A stretch of DNA of 64,000 nt, taken from assembly GCF_006539185.1 (NCBI RefSeq), contig NZ_BJMN01000030.1, forward strand, positions 62,001-126,000, in the 5' to 3' direction. Origin of the DNA: Streptomyces gardneri (GTDB lineage: Bacteria > Actinomycetota > Actinomycetes > Streptomycetales > Streptomycetaceae). A program made the translations under genes and the position numbers. The notes under the pieces are model-generated. The model saw only the letters and a list, made by a program, of their open reading frames with translations, was not told where the DNA came from and did no database searches. Of this stretch, positions 9,026-16,749 are shown piece by piece. Within the stretch, counting starts at the first letter, position 1; every line of letters begins with the position of its first letter.

Positions 9026-9076
9026 TGACAGCGATTGTAGCCCGGTGGATGATCCGGCAGCACTGAAGCGGTTTAG
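9026..9076 (+). promoter_or_regulatory. promoter plus operator of the N-glycan importer operon
   Basis: TTGACA at 9026-9031, a 17-nt spacer and GATGAT at 9049-9054 make a good vegetative promoter. The imperfect palindrome CTGAAGCGGTTTAG (9063-9076) falls at about +1 to +15, where a bound repressor would block elongation. It resembles the palindrome upstream of the GH85 gene (7808-7821). Confidence 0.65.
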
Positions 9077-9109
9077 TTGCTCTGCTCGCCAGATAGGGAG
9101 ACCTCACTG

Positions 9110-10390
9110 ATGCGAAGCACCCACTGGGCACGGACGACACTGGCCGCGATCGCGGCCGCGACGCTCGCAGGCTGCGGCCTCGGCGACCCGAACAGCTCGG
9201 ACGGCCCGGTGTCCGCCACCGGTGAGGTGAAGGGCAAGGTGTCGATCCAGACCTGGGCCCTGAAGCCGAAGTTCACCGACTACATGGACGGCGTCATCGA
9301 CGCCTTCGAGAAGAAGTACCCCGGAGTCCAGGTGGAGTGGCTCGACCAGCCGGGCGAGGGCTACTCCGAGAAGGTCCTCAGCCAGGCGGCCGGCGGCACC
9401 CTGCCCGATGTGGTCAACCTCCCGCCGGACTTCGCGCTGCCGCTCGCCGGGCAGAGCATGCTGCTGGACGTCGCGGAGGCCGACCCGAAGCTGGCCGACG
9501 ACTACGTCGAGGGCGGCATCGACGCCTACCGCTTCGCCGGCCAGGACGGCGCCTACGGCTACCCCTGGTACCTCAACACCGACGTCAACTACTGGAACTC
9601 CGAACTGCTCGGCAAGTACGGCCTGGACGCCCGGAAGCCGCCGGGCGACCTGGACGAGCTGATCGCCCAGGCCCGGACGGTCAAGGAGAAGTCCGGTGGC
9701 GCCGCGTACCTGATGAGCCGCAAGCCCGGTCTCGGTGATCTCGCCGACGCGGGGGTGAAGATCATGGCCGACGACGGCAAGAGCTTCACCTTCAACACCC
9801 CCGAGGCCGCCGCCGTGCTCGACAAGTACCGGAGCGCCTTCAAGGACGGCCTGCTGCCCAAGGACGTCCTCACCGAGACGTACGCCGGAAACGCCAAGCT
9901 GTTCAACGCCGGCACGGTCGCCTGGACCACCGGCGGCGGCAACTACATCACCAGCCTCGCCACCGACAACCCCACCCTCGCCCCCAAGGTCGTCCCTTCC
10001 GCGGCGATGGGCACCCCGCCGCTCTATGTGCAGGGACTCTCGGTCGCGAAGAACAGCAAGAACCGGGCCGCCGCCGTCGCGTTGGCCCGTTGGGTGACCA
10101 ACGCCGAGAACCAGGCCGCCTTCGCCCGGCTGACCAGCATCTTCCCCTCCACCAAGGCCTCTGCCACAGACCCGTTCTTCAACCAGAGCGACGGCGGGAA
10201 CGCCGGCAACGCCAAGGTGATCGCGTTCACGTCGCTGGCCAAGGCGCGGATACTCCAGCCCGTCGAGGTCAACGACGCGATGAAGACCGTGGTCAACCAG
10301 CAGATCGCCCTCGCCATCAGCGGTGAGACCGGTTCCAAGCAGGCACTGGACACCGCCGTCAGCCGCTGCAACCAGCTGCTGAAGGGCTGA
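9110..10390 (+). CDS. sugar ABC transporter substrate-binding lipoprotein
   Basis: 426 aa. Lipoprotein signal: MRSTHWARTTLAAIAAATLAGCG with lipobox LAGC. The body is a family 1 extracellular solute-binding protein: KVSIQTWALKPKFTDYMDGV, FEKKYPGVQVEWLDQPGEGY, LPDVVNLPPDF, YGYPWYLNTDVNYWNSELL, and a C-terminal QQIALAISGETGSKQALD. ATG start with GGGAG 6 nt upstream; an in-frame TTG at 9077 would add residues ahead of the signal peptide and is rejected. First gene of an operon with two permeases and two glycosidases; cargo is inferred to be N-glycan oligosaccharide. No ATPase gene is present, consistent with a shared MsiK-type ATPase. Confidence 0.92.
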   Translation: MRSTHWARTTLAAIAAATLAGCGLGDPNSSDGPVSATGEVKGKVSIQTWALKPKFTDYMDGVIDAFEKKYPGVQVEWLDQPGEGYSEKVLSQAAGGTLPDVVNLPPDFALPLAGQSMLLDVAEADPKLADDYVEGGIDAYRFAGQDGAYGYPWYLNTDVNYWNSELLGKYGLDARKPPGDLDELIAQARTVKEKSGGAAYLMSRKPGLGDLADAGVKIMADDGKSFTFNTPEAAAVLDKYRSAFKDGLLPKDVLTETYAGNAKLFNAGTVAWTTGGGNYITSLATDNPTLAPKVVPSAAMGTPPLYVQGLSVAKNSKNRAAAVALARWVTNAENQAAFARLTSIFPSTKASATDPFFNQSDGGNAGNAKVIAFTSLAKARILQPVEVNDAMKTVVNQQIALAISGETGSKQALDTAVSRCNQLLKG

Positions 10391-10501
10391 CTCGCCGAAT
10401 CCGCGGCGCAGTGGTCCTCCCCTTCGGCCGCCGCGCCGCCCGGCGCGCACCGCTCCCGCTGCCCCGTCGGCTGTCACCCTCCGGGAAGGGAAGGCACCTC
10501 C

Positions 10502-11374
10502 ATGACCCACCGACGCTGGTTCACCCCCTGGCTGCTCGCCGGGCCTGCCGTGATCTGGCTGGCGGTCTTCAACCTGTGGCCCGCCGTCAACACGGTGATC
10601 CTCTCCTTCACCAACGCCAAGCCGCTCGGCGGCGGGCACTTCACCGGCCTCGCCAACTACCGACGCGCGCTCAGCGACGACCAGCTGGTCGACGCGCTGG
10701 TCAACAGCATCGTCTACCTGGCCGTCTGCCTGCCGCTTCTCACGCTGCTGCCGCTGCTGCTGGCCCTGCTGGTGGAACGGAAGCTGCCCGGTATCACCTT
10801 CTTCCGCACCGCCTTCTACACCCCGGTGGTCGCCTCCGCCGTCGTCGTCGCGCTCATCTGGGGCTGGGTCCTCGACGACCGCGGTCTGCTCAACGGCCTG
10901 CTCGGACAGTTCGGCCTGACCGACCGCCCCGTCTCCTTCCTCACCGACCGCTGGCTGCTGCTGTTCAGCGCCATCGCCCTGACGACCTGGAAGGGGCTCG
11001 GCTACTACATGGTGATCTACCTGTCGGCGCTGGGGAACGTCGGCCGGGAACTCCACGAGGCCGCCGCCGTCGACGGCGCCTCCGCCCTCCGGCGCTTCTG
11101 GCACGTCACGATCCCCGGGGTGCGGCCCACCATGCTGCTGATCTCGGTGCTGATCTCGGTCTCCGCGCTCCGGGTCTTCTCCGAGCTGTACGTGCTCTCC
11201 AACGGCACCGGCGGACCAGGCGGCCGTGACATGTCGGTGGTGATGCTCATCCAGATGTACAGCCGCGGCTTCAGCGGGCACATCGGGTACGCCTCGGCGC
11301 TCAGCCTGCTGCTCTTCGTGATCACCATCGGGCCGATGCTGCTGCTTGCGCGGCTCGGCAGGAAGGCGGCCTGA
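10502..11374 (+). CDS. sugar ABC transporter permease (MalF-type)
   Basis: 290 aa integral membrane protein with six hydrophobic segments (first at WLLAGPAVIWLAVFNLWPAV). It carries the EAA loop ELHEAAAVDGASALRRFWHVTIPG that docks to the ATPase. Typical FTGLANYRRAL motif after TM1. It lies 111 nt after the binding-protein gene with a GGGAAGGG ribosome site and is followed after 3 nt by the partner permease. Confidence 0.93.
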   Translation: MTHRRWFTPWLLAGPAVIWLAVFNLWPAVNTVILSFTNAKPLGGGHFTGLANYRRALSDDQLVDALVNSIVYLAVCLPLLTLLPLLLALLVERKLPGITFFRTAFYTPVVASAVVVALIWGWVLDDRGLLNGLLGQFGLTDRPVSFLTDRWLLLFSAIALTTWKGLGYYMVIYLSALGNVGRELHEAAAVDGASALRRFWHVTIPGVRPTMLLISVLISVSALRVFSELYVLSNGTGGPGGRDMSVVMLIQMYSRGFSGHIGYASALSLLLFVITIGPMLLLARLGRKAA

Positions 11375-11377
11375 GCG

Positions 11378-12220
11378 ATGGCCCGAGGCTTCGGCACCCC
11401 GTCGACCGGCGAGAAGACGGTCCGCTACCTGCTCCTCGTCCTGGTCCTGCTGATCACCGTCGGCCCGTTCCTCTGGCAGCTGTCCACCTCGCTCAAAGGC
11501 CCCGGCGAGGACGTCTACGCCCGGACCCCGAGCTTCCTGCCGAGCGACCTGACGTTCGCCAACTACGCGAAGGTCGCCGACACCGTCCCCGTCTGGACGT
11601 ACGCCGCGAACTCGCTGGTGGTGGCGGCGATAGCGGTCGTCGGCAACGCCGTCGGCGCGACCCTCGCGGGTTTCGCGCTGGCCCGGCTGCGCTTCCGGGG
11701 TGTCCGGCTGGTGCTCGGCCTGTTCCTGGCCACACTCGTCCTGCCCGGTGAGGTCACGATCGTCTCCCAGTACGTGACCGTGCGCAGCCTCGGCCTCACC
11801 GACACCCTGACCGGCGTCGCGCTCCCGGGTGCGATCGCGATGCTGAATGTGCTGCTGATGCGCACCGCCTTCGCGGCCGTCCCGCCGGAGCTGGACGCCG
11901 CCGCACTGGTCGACGGCGCCAACGCCTGGCAGCGGCTGGTCCACGTCGGCCTGCCGAACGTGCGCGGCATGCTCAGCGTGGTGGTGATCTTCACCTTCAT
12001 CGGCGCCTGGGACGACTTCCTGTGGCCGTTGATCGTCCTCAGCGACCCCGGCAAGTACACGCTCACCGTCGGCCTGCAGTACCTGAACGGCACGTTCAGC
12101 GCCAACCCCCGGGTGATCGCCGCCGGGACCATGATCGCCTTCCTGCCGATCGTCGCCGTGTTCGCCACCCTCCAGCGCTTCTTCTTCCGAGGCGTCGAGG
12201 AAGGCGCGGTCAAGGGATGA
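11378..12220 (+). CDS. sugar ABC transporter permease (MalG-type)
   Basis: 280 aa membrane protein, six predicted segments, starting with a basic stretch and LLLVLVLLITVGPFLWQLSTS, then TFANYAKVADTVPVWTYAANS. The EAA-like loop is LDAAALVDGANAWQRLVHVGLP; the C-terminus with GTFSANPRVIAAGTMIAFLP is typical of MalG-type proteins. Starts 3 nt after the MalF-type stop, so the two are co-translated partners. Confidence 0.93.
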   Translation: MARGFGTPSTGEKTVRYLLLVLVLLITVGPFLWQLSTSLKGPGEDVYARTPSFLPSDLTFANYAKVADTVPVWTYAANSLVVAAIAVVGNAVGATLAGFALARLRFRGVRLVLGLFLATLVLPGEVTIVSQYVTVRSLGLTDTLTGVALPGAIAMLNVLLMRTAFAAVPPELDAAALVDGANAWQRLVHVGLPNVRGMLSVVVIFTFIGAWDDFLWPLIVLSDPGKYTLTVGLQYLNGTFSANPRVIAAGTMIAFLPIVAVFATLQRFFFRGVEEGAVKG

Positions 12221-12260
12221 CCGCGACCGAGAACGTACTCACAAAGGAATCCGCCCGAGC

Positions 12261-13523
12261 ATGACCATTCCCCAGGACCGCCCCCGCGTGCCGCGCTTCG
12301 GCGTCAACTACACCCCGAGCGACGGCTGGTTCCACCACTGGCTCGACTTCGACCTCGACGCGGTCCGCGCCGACCTGGACTCCGTCGCGGCCCTCGGCCT
12401 CGACCACCTGCGCGTCTTCCCGATCTGGCCGCTCTTCCAGCCCAACCGCACCCTGATCCGCCCCCGGGCCGTCGAGCAGCTGGTCCAGCTCGCCGACGCC
12501 GCCGCCGAGCGCGGCCTGGACATCGCCGTCGACGGCCTGCAGGGCCACCTCTCCAGCTTCGACTTCCTGCCCTCCTGGACCGCCACCTGGCACCGGCGCA
12601 ACCTCTTCACCGACCCCGAGGTCCTCGACGGGCAGGCCGCCTATCTGCGCACCCTCGCCGCCGCCCTCGTCGACCGGCCCAACTTCATCGGCATGACCGT
12701 CGGCAACGAGATCAACCAGTTCTCCGGCGAGGCCCACCCCGACCCCGACCCGATCACCCCCGGCCAGGCCGAGGCCTGGCTGCACCGGATGCTCGCCGCC
12801 TGCGAAGAGGGAGCCCCCGGCAGACTGCACCTGCACGCCGAGTACGACGCCGCCTGGTACGAGGACGACCATCCGTTCACCCCCGCGCACTGCACCCGGA
12901 TCGGCGCGGCCACCGCCGTGCACTCCTGGGTCTTCAACGGCACCGCGCAACGACACGGCCCCACCGCCGTCGCCACAGGGCAGCACGCGGCGTACCTGAT
13001 CGAGCTCTCCAAGGCCTGGGCCCACGACCCCGGACGCCCGGTCTGGCTCCAGGAGGTCGGCGCGCCCGCCCCGCACATCCCCGCCGAGGGAGCCGCCCGA
13101 TTCGCCCGTACGACCGTCGCCGCGGCGCTCGACTGCCCCGACCTGTGGGGTGTCACCTGGTGGTGCTCCCACGATGTCGACCGGTCGCTCGCCGATTTCC
13201 CCGAACTCGAGTACAGCCTCGGCCTGTTGACCAACGGCCGGGAGGTCAAGCCGGCCGGTGCGGCCATCGCCGAGCTCGTGGCGGAGGTCCGCGCGGGCTG
13301 GTCGCCGCCACCGGTCCGCTCGACCGCACTGGTCCTCGACCTGCCGGACCAGGCGCCCAAGCGGTCGCTCTGCGCGCCCGGTGGAGCGTACTTCGAGGCG
13401 TTCATGCGACTCGCCGCCGACGGAGTCCGGCCGACCGCCGTCCTCGCCGGACACTCCGAGGACGCGGAACACCTGGCCGCTCGGGGTATCACCGAACTCG
13501 TCACCGTCGACACGATCAGCTGA
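12261..13523 (+). CDS. GH5-like glycosidase, probable cytoplasmic beta-mannosidase
   Basis: 420 aa, no signal peptide. TIM-barrel landmarks: RFGVNYTPSDGWFHHW, LGLDHLRVFPIWPLFQPN, ERGLDIAVDGLQGHLSSFDFLP, acid/base strand FIGMTVGNEINQF (Glu150) and nucleophile strand VWLQEVGAPAP (Glu265), then GVTWWCSHDVDRSLADFPELEYSLGLL. This pattern fits the GH5/clan A group; subfamily GH5_18 enzymes that act on Man-beta-1,4-GlcNAc are the likely relatives given the GH85 and GH38 neighbours, but the subfamily is an inference. Lies 40 nt after the second permease gene. Confidence 0.8.
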   Translation: MTIPQDRPRVPRFGVNYTPSDGWFHHWLDFDLDAVRADLDSVAALGLDHLRVFPIWPLFQPNRTLIRPRAVEQLVQLADAAAERGLDIAVDGLQGHLSSFDFLPSWTATWHRRNLFTDPEVLDGQAAYLRTLAAALVDRPNFIGMTVGNEINQFSGEAHPDPDPITPGQAEAWLHRMLAACEEGAPGRLHLHAEYDAAWYEDDHPFTPAHCTRIGAATAVHSWVFNGTAQRHGPTAVATGQHAAYLIELSKAWAHDPGRPVWLQEVGAPAPHIPAEGAARFARTTVAAALDCPDLWGVTWWCSHDVDRSLADFPELEYSLGLLTNGREVKPAGAAIAELVAEVRAGWSPPPVRSTALVLDLPDQAPKRSLCAPGGAYFEAFMRLAADGVRPTAVLAGHSEDAEHLAARGITELVTVDTIS

Positions 13524-13553
13524 CCAACCGTCACCCATAGGGAGTCACATTCC

Positions 13554-16500
13554 ATGCACGACGACCGCAGCCTCGTCGAGTCCCGTCTCAAGCGCGTCCT
13601 GGAGGAGCGCATCCGACCGGCCGTGTACCCCGAGTCCGTCCCGCTGGCGGTCGGCATCTGGACCGCCCCCGACGAACCCGTGCCCGTCGCGGAAGGTCTG
13701 GCCGCGCCGCGTACCCCGATCGCCGTCGGCACGGAGTGGGGCGCGCCGTGGGGCACCAGCTGGCTGACCGTCTCCGGTACCGTCCCGCCGGAGTGGGCGG
13801 GCCGCACCGTCGAAGCACTGATCGACCTCGGGTTCGACGCCAACATGCCGGGCTTCCAGTGCGAAGGCCTGGTCTACCGGCCCGACGGCACACCGGTGAA
13901 GGGCCTCAATCCCCGCAACCAGTGGGTGCGGATCGCCGCCCCGGCGGTCGGCGGGGAGCAGGTGCTGCTGCACATCGAGGCCGCGTCCAACCCCGTCGTC
14001 CTGGACTACCACCCCTTCCTGCCGACCGAGCTGGGCGAGAAGGAGACGGCCGGTGACAAGCCGCAGTACCGGCTGGAACGGATGGAGCTCGCCGTCTTCG
14101 ACGAGACGGTGTGGCAGCTGGTCATCGACCTCGAAGTGCTCGGTGAGCTGATGGCCGAGCTTCCGGTGGAGGGCGCGCGCCGATGGGAGATCCTGCGTGC
14201 CGTCGAGCGGGCCCTCGACACCGTCGACCTGCAGGACGTCAACGGGACGGCGGCGAAGGCACGTTCGGAGCTGGTCGGGGTACTGGCCTCGCCGGCCGAG
14301 CCGTCCGCGCACCTGATCAGCGCCGTCGGGCACGCCCACATCGACTCGGCCTGGCTCTGGCCGCTTCGCGAGACCGTCCGCAAGGTCGCCCGGACCACCG
14401 CCAACATGACCGCCCTGCTGGAGGACGAACCCGAGTTCGTCTACACCATGTCCCAGGCGCAGCAGTACGCCTGGATCAAGGAGCATCGGCCGGAGGTGTA
14501 CGCGCGGGTCAAGAAGGCGGTCGCCGAGGGCCGCTTCGTCCCGGCCGGCGGCATGTGGGTGGAGTCCGACACCAACATGCCCTCCTCCGAGGCGATGGCC
14601 CGTCAGTTCGTCCACGGCAAACGGTTCTTCCTGGACGAGTTCGGCGTCGAGAACGAGGAGGCCTGGCTGCCGGACACCTTCGGCTTCGCCGGCGGCCTGC
14701 CGCAGATCATCAAGGCGGCCGGCTCCAAGTGGCTGCTGACCCAGAAGATCTCGTGGAGTCAGATCAACTCCTTCCCCCACCACACCTTCCTCTGGGAGGG
14801 CATCGACGGCACCCGGATCTTCACCCACTTCCCGCCCGTCGACACCTACAACTGCTCCATGCAGGGCAGGGAGATCGCCCACGCCGTACGGAACTTCAAG
14901 GACAAGGGCCGCGCCAGGCACTCGATCGCCCCGACCGGATGGGGCGACGGGGGCGGCGGTACGACCCGCGAGATGGTCGCCAAGGCCGCGCGGCTGCGTG
15001 ACCTGGAGGGCTCGGCGCGGGTGACGTGGGAGCGGCCCGCCGAATTCTTCGCCAAGGCCGAGGCCGAGTACCCCGACCCGCCGGTGTGGGTGGGCGAGCT
15101 GTACCTCGAACTCCACCGGGCCACCCTCACCAGTCAGGCGAGGACCAAGCAGGGCAACAGGGCGAGCGAGAACCTGCTGCGGGAGGCCGAACTGTGGTCC
15201 GCCGCCGCGGCCGTTCGCCTCGGAACGCCCTACCCGTACCAGGAGTTGGACCGGATCTGGAAGACCGTGCTGCTGCACCAGTTCCACGACATCCTGCCCG
15301 GGTCGTCGATCGCCTGGGTGCACCGGGAGGCGGAGCGCACCTACGCCGCCGTGGCGGAGGAGCTGAACGGCATCATCGACCGGGCGCAGCGGGCGCTGGC
15401 CGGCACGGGGGAGGGCACCGTCGTCTTCAACGCCGCTCCGCACGCGCGCGGCAGTGTCCCGGCCGGTGGCGCGGCGCCGGAGGCCGGCGCAGGTGCGGGC
15501 TGTACGGTGACCGACCGGCCGGGCGGCGGGTACGTGCTCGACAACGGGCTGCTGCGGGTCGCCGTGGACGAGCGGGGGCTCGCGGTGTCGGTGCTCGATC
15601 TGCGGTCCGGGCGGGAGACCCTCGCCCCCGGCAGGGCCGCCAACCTGCTGCAGATCCACCCCGACTTCCCCAACATGTGGGACGCCTGGGACGTCGACTC
15701 CTTCTACCGCAACACCGTCACCGATCTGACGGACGCCGACGCGGTCGAGATCGCCACCGACACCCCGCACCTCGTCTCCGTGCGGGTCACCCGCTCCTTC
15801 GGCTCCTCGCGCGCCGTCCAGACGCTCACCCTCGCCGCCGGGGAGGCGCGGCTCGACCTCGGCACCGAGGTCGACTGGCACGAGACCGAGAAGTTCCTCA
15901 AGGCCTCCTACCCGCTCGACCTGCGTACCGACAGTTACGCCTCCGAGACCCAGTTCGGCCACCTCAACCGCCCCACGCACACCAACACCAGCTGGGAGGC
16001 CGCCAAGTTCGAAGCCTGCAACCACCGCTTCGTCCACCTGGAGGAACCCGGCTGGGGCGTCGCACTGGTCACCGCCTCCACGTACGGCCACGACGTCACG
16101 CGCGCTGTGCGCCCCGAGGACGGCGGCACCACGACCACCGTCCGGGTCTCCCTGCTGCGCGCCCCCCGTTTCCCCGACCCGCACACCGACCAGGGGCTGC
16201 ACCGCTTCCGGCACGCGCTCGTTCCCGGCGCCGACATCGGCGACGCCGTACGGGAGGGCTACCGCATCAGCCTGCCCGAGCGCCGGGTCACCGGCACGGC
16301 GGACGTCACCCCGCTCGTCACGCTCGACGACGACGCGGTCGTGGTCAGCGCGGTGAAGCTCGCGGACGACGAGAGCGGTGACGTGGTGGTGCGCCTGTAC
16401 GAAGCCCACGGCGGCCGCGCCCGCACCCGCCTCACGCCGGCGTTCGAGCACGGGCCGGTCCGGACGTGCGACCTGCTCGAACGCCCGGTCGGCGACGTCG

Positions 16501-16574
16501 AGCCGGTGGACGGGCACGTCGAACTCCACCTGCGGCCCTTCCAGCTGCTCACCCTCCGCTTCACCCGCGCCTGA
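13554..16574 (+). CDS. GH38 alpha-mannosidase
   Basis: 1006 aa, no signal peptide. GH38 zinc/catalytic signatures: GHAHIDSAWLWPLRET (His262, Asp264 zinc ligands), WVESDTNMPSSEAMARQF, the nucleophile motif AWLPDTFGFAGGLPQI (Asp374), and HQFHDILPGSSIAWVHREAE carrying a zinc His. The long beta-sandwich C-terminal part is typical of class II mannosidases. By family it removes alpha-linked mannose from imported high-mannose glycan. It ends the operon started at 9110, 30 nt after the GH5 gene, with GGGAG before the ATG. Confidence 0.95.
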   Translation: MHDDRSLVESRLKRVLEERIRPAVYPESVPLAVGIWTAPDEPVPVAEGLAAPRTPIAVGTEWGAPWGTSWLTVSGTVPPEWAGRTVEALIDLGFDANMPGFQCEGLVYRPDGTPVKGLNPRNQWVRIAAPAVGGEQVLLHIEAASNPVVLDYHPFLPTELGEKETAGDKPQYRLERMELAVFDETVWQLVIDLEVLGELMAELPVEGARRWEILRAVERALDTVDLQDVNGTAAKARSELVGVLASPAEPSAHLISAVGHAHIDSAWLWPLRETVRKVARTTANMTALLEDEPEFVYTMSQAQQYAWIKEHRPEVYARVKKAVAEGRFVPAGGMWVESDTNMPSSEAMARQFVHGKRFFLDEFGVENEEAWLPDTFGFAGGLPQIIKAAGSKWLLTQKISWSQINSFPHHTFLWEGIDGTRIFTHFPPVDTYNCSMQGREIAHAVRNFKDKGRARHSIAPTGWGDGGGGTTREMVAKAARLRDLEGSARVTWERPAEFFAKAEAEYPDPPVWVGELYLELHRATLTSQARTKQGNRASENLLREAELWSAAAAVRLGTPYPYQELDRIWKTVLLHQFHDILPGSSIAWVHREAERTYAAVAEELNGIIDRAQRALAGTGEGTVVFNAAPHARGSVPAGGAAPEAGAGAGCTVTDRPGGGYVLDNGLLRVAVDERGLAVSVLDLRSGRETLAPGRAANLLQIHPDFPNMWDAWDVDSFYRNTVTDLTDADAVEIATDTPHLVSVRVTRSFGSSRAVQTLTLAAGEARLDLGTEVDWHETEKFLKASYPLDLRTDSYASETQFGHLNRPTHTNTSWEAAKFEACNHRFVHLEEPGWGVALVTASTYGHDVTRAVRPEDGGTTTTVRVSLLRAPRFPDPHTDQGLHRFRHALVPGADIGDAVREGYRISLPERRVTGTADVTPLVTLDDDAVVVSAVKLADDESGDVVVRLYEAHGGRARTRLTPAFEHGPVRTCDLLERPVGDVEPVDGHVELHLRPFQLLTLRFTRA

Positions 16575-16749
16575 AGGGCAGCGCGGGAAGAGGGGCTCCC
16601 CGGTGAGGCGGTGACTGCCGTCGGCCGTGTCAGGAACGCGTGAAGAGAGACCGTGCAGGCGCCAAGAACCCGCCAGGAACGGCGGAGGCGTCCTGCACGG
16701 GGCTCACGCTGGGCGGACATGATCCACGAGCCCGAAGGAGTTCGTCCGC

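Noticed and set aside
9104..11944. 946-codon open frame on the minus strand
   Set aside because: It is antisense to the ABC transporter genes; its translation is Gly/Val/Glu/Asp-repetitive without domains, as expected from codon bias in high-GC DNA. The plus strand encodes clear lipoprotein and permease motifs.
13545..16529. 994-codon minus-strand frame opposite the GH38 gene
   Set aside because: Shadow of the strongly biased GH38 coding sequence; no protein motif, while the plus frame has the zinc and nucleophile motifs.
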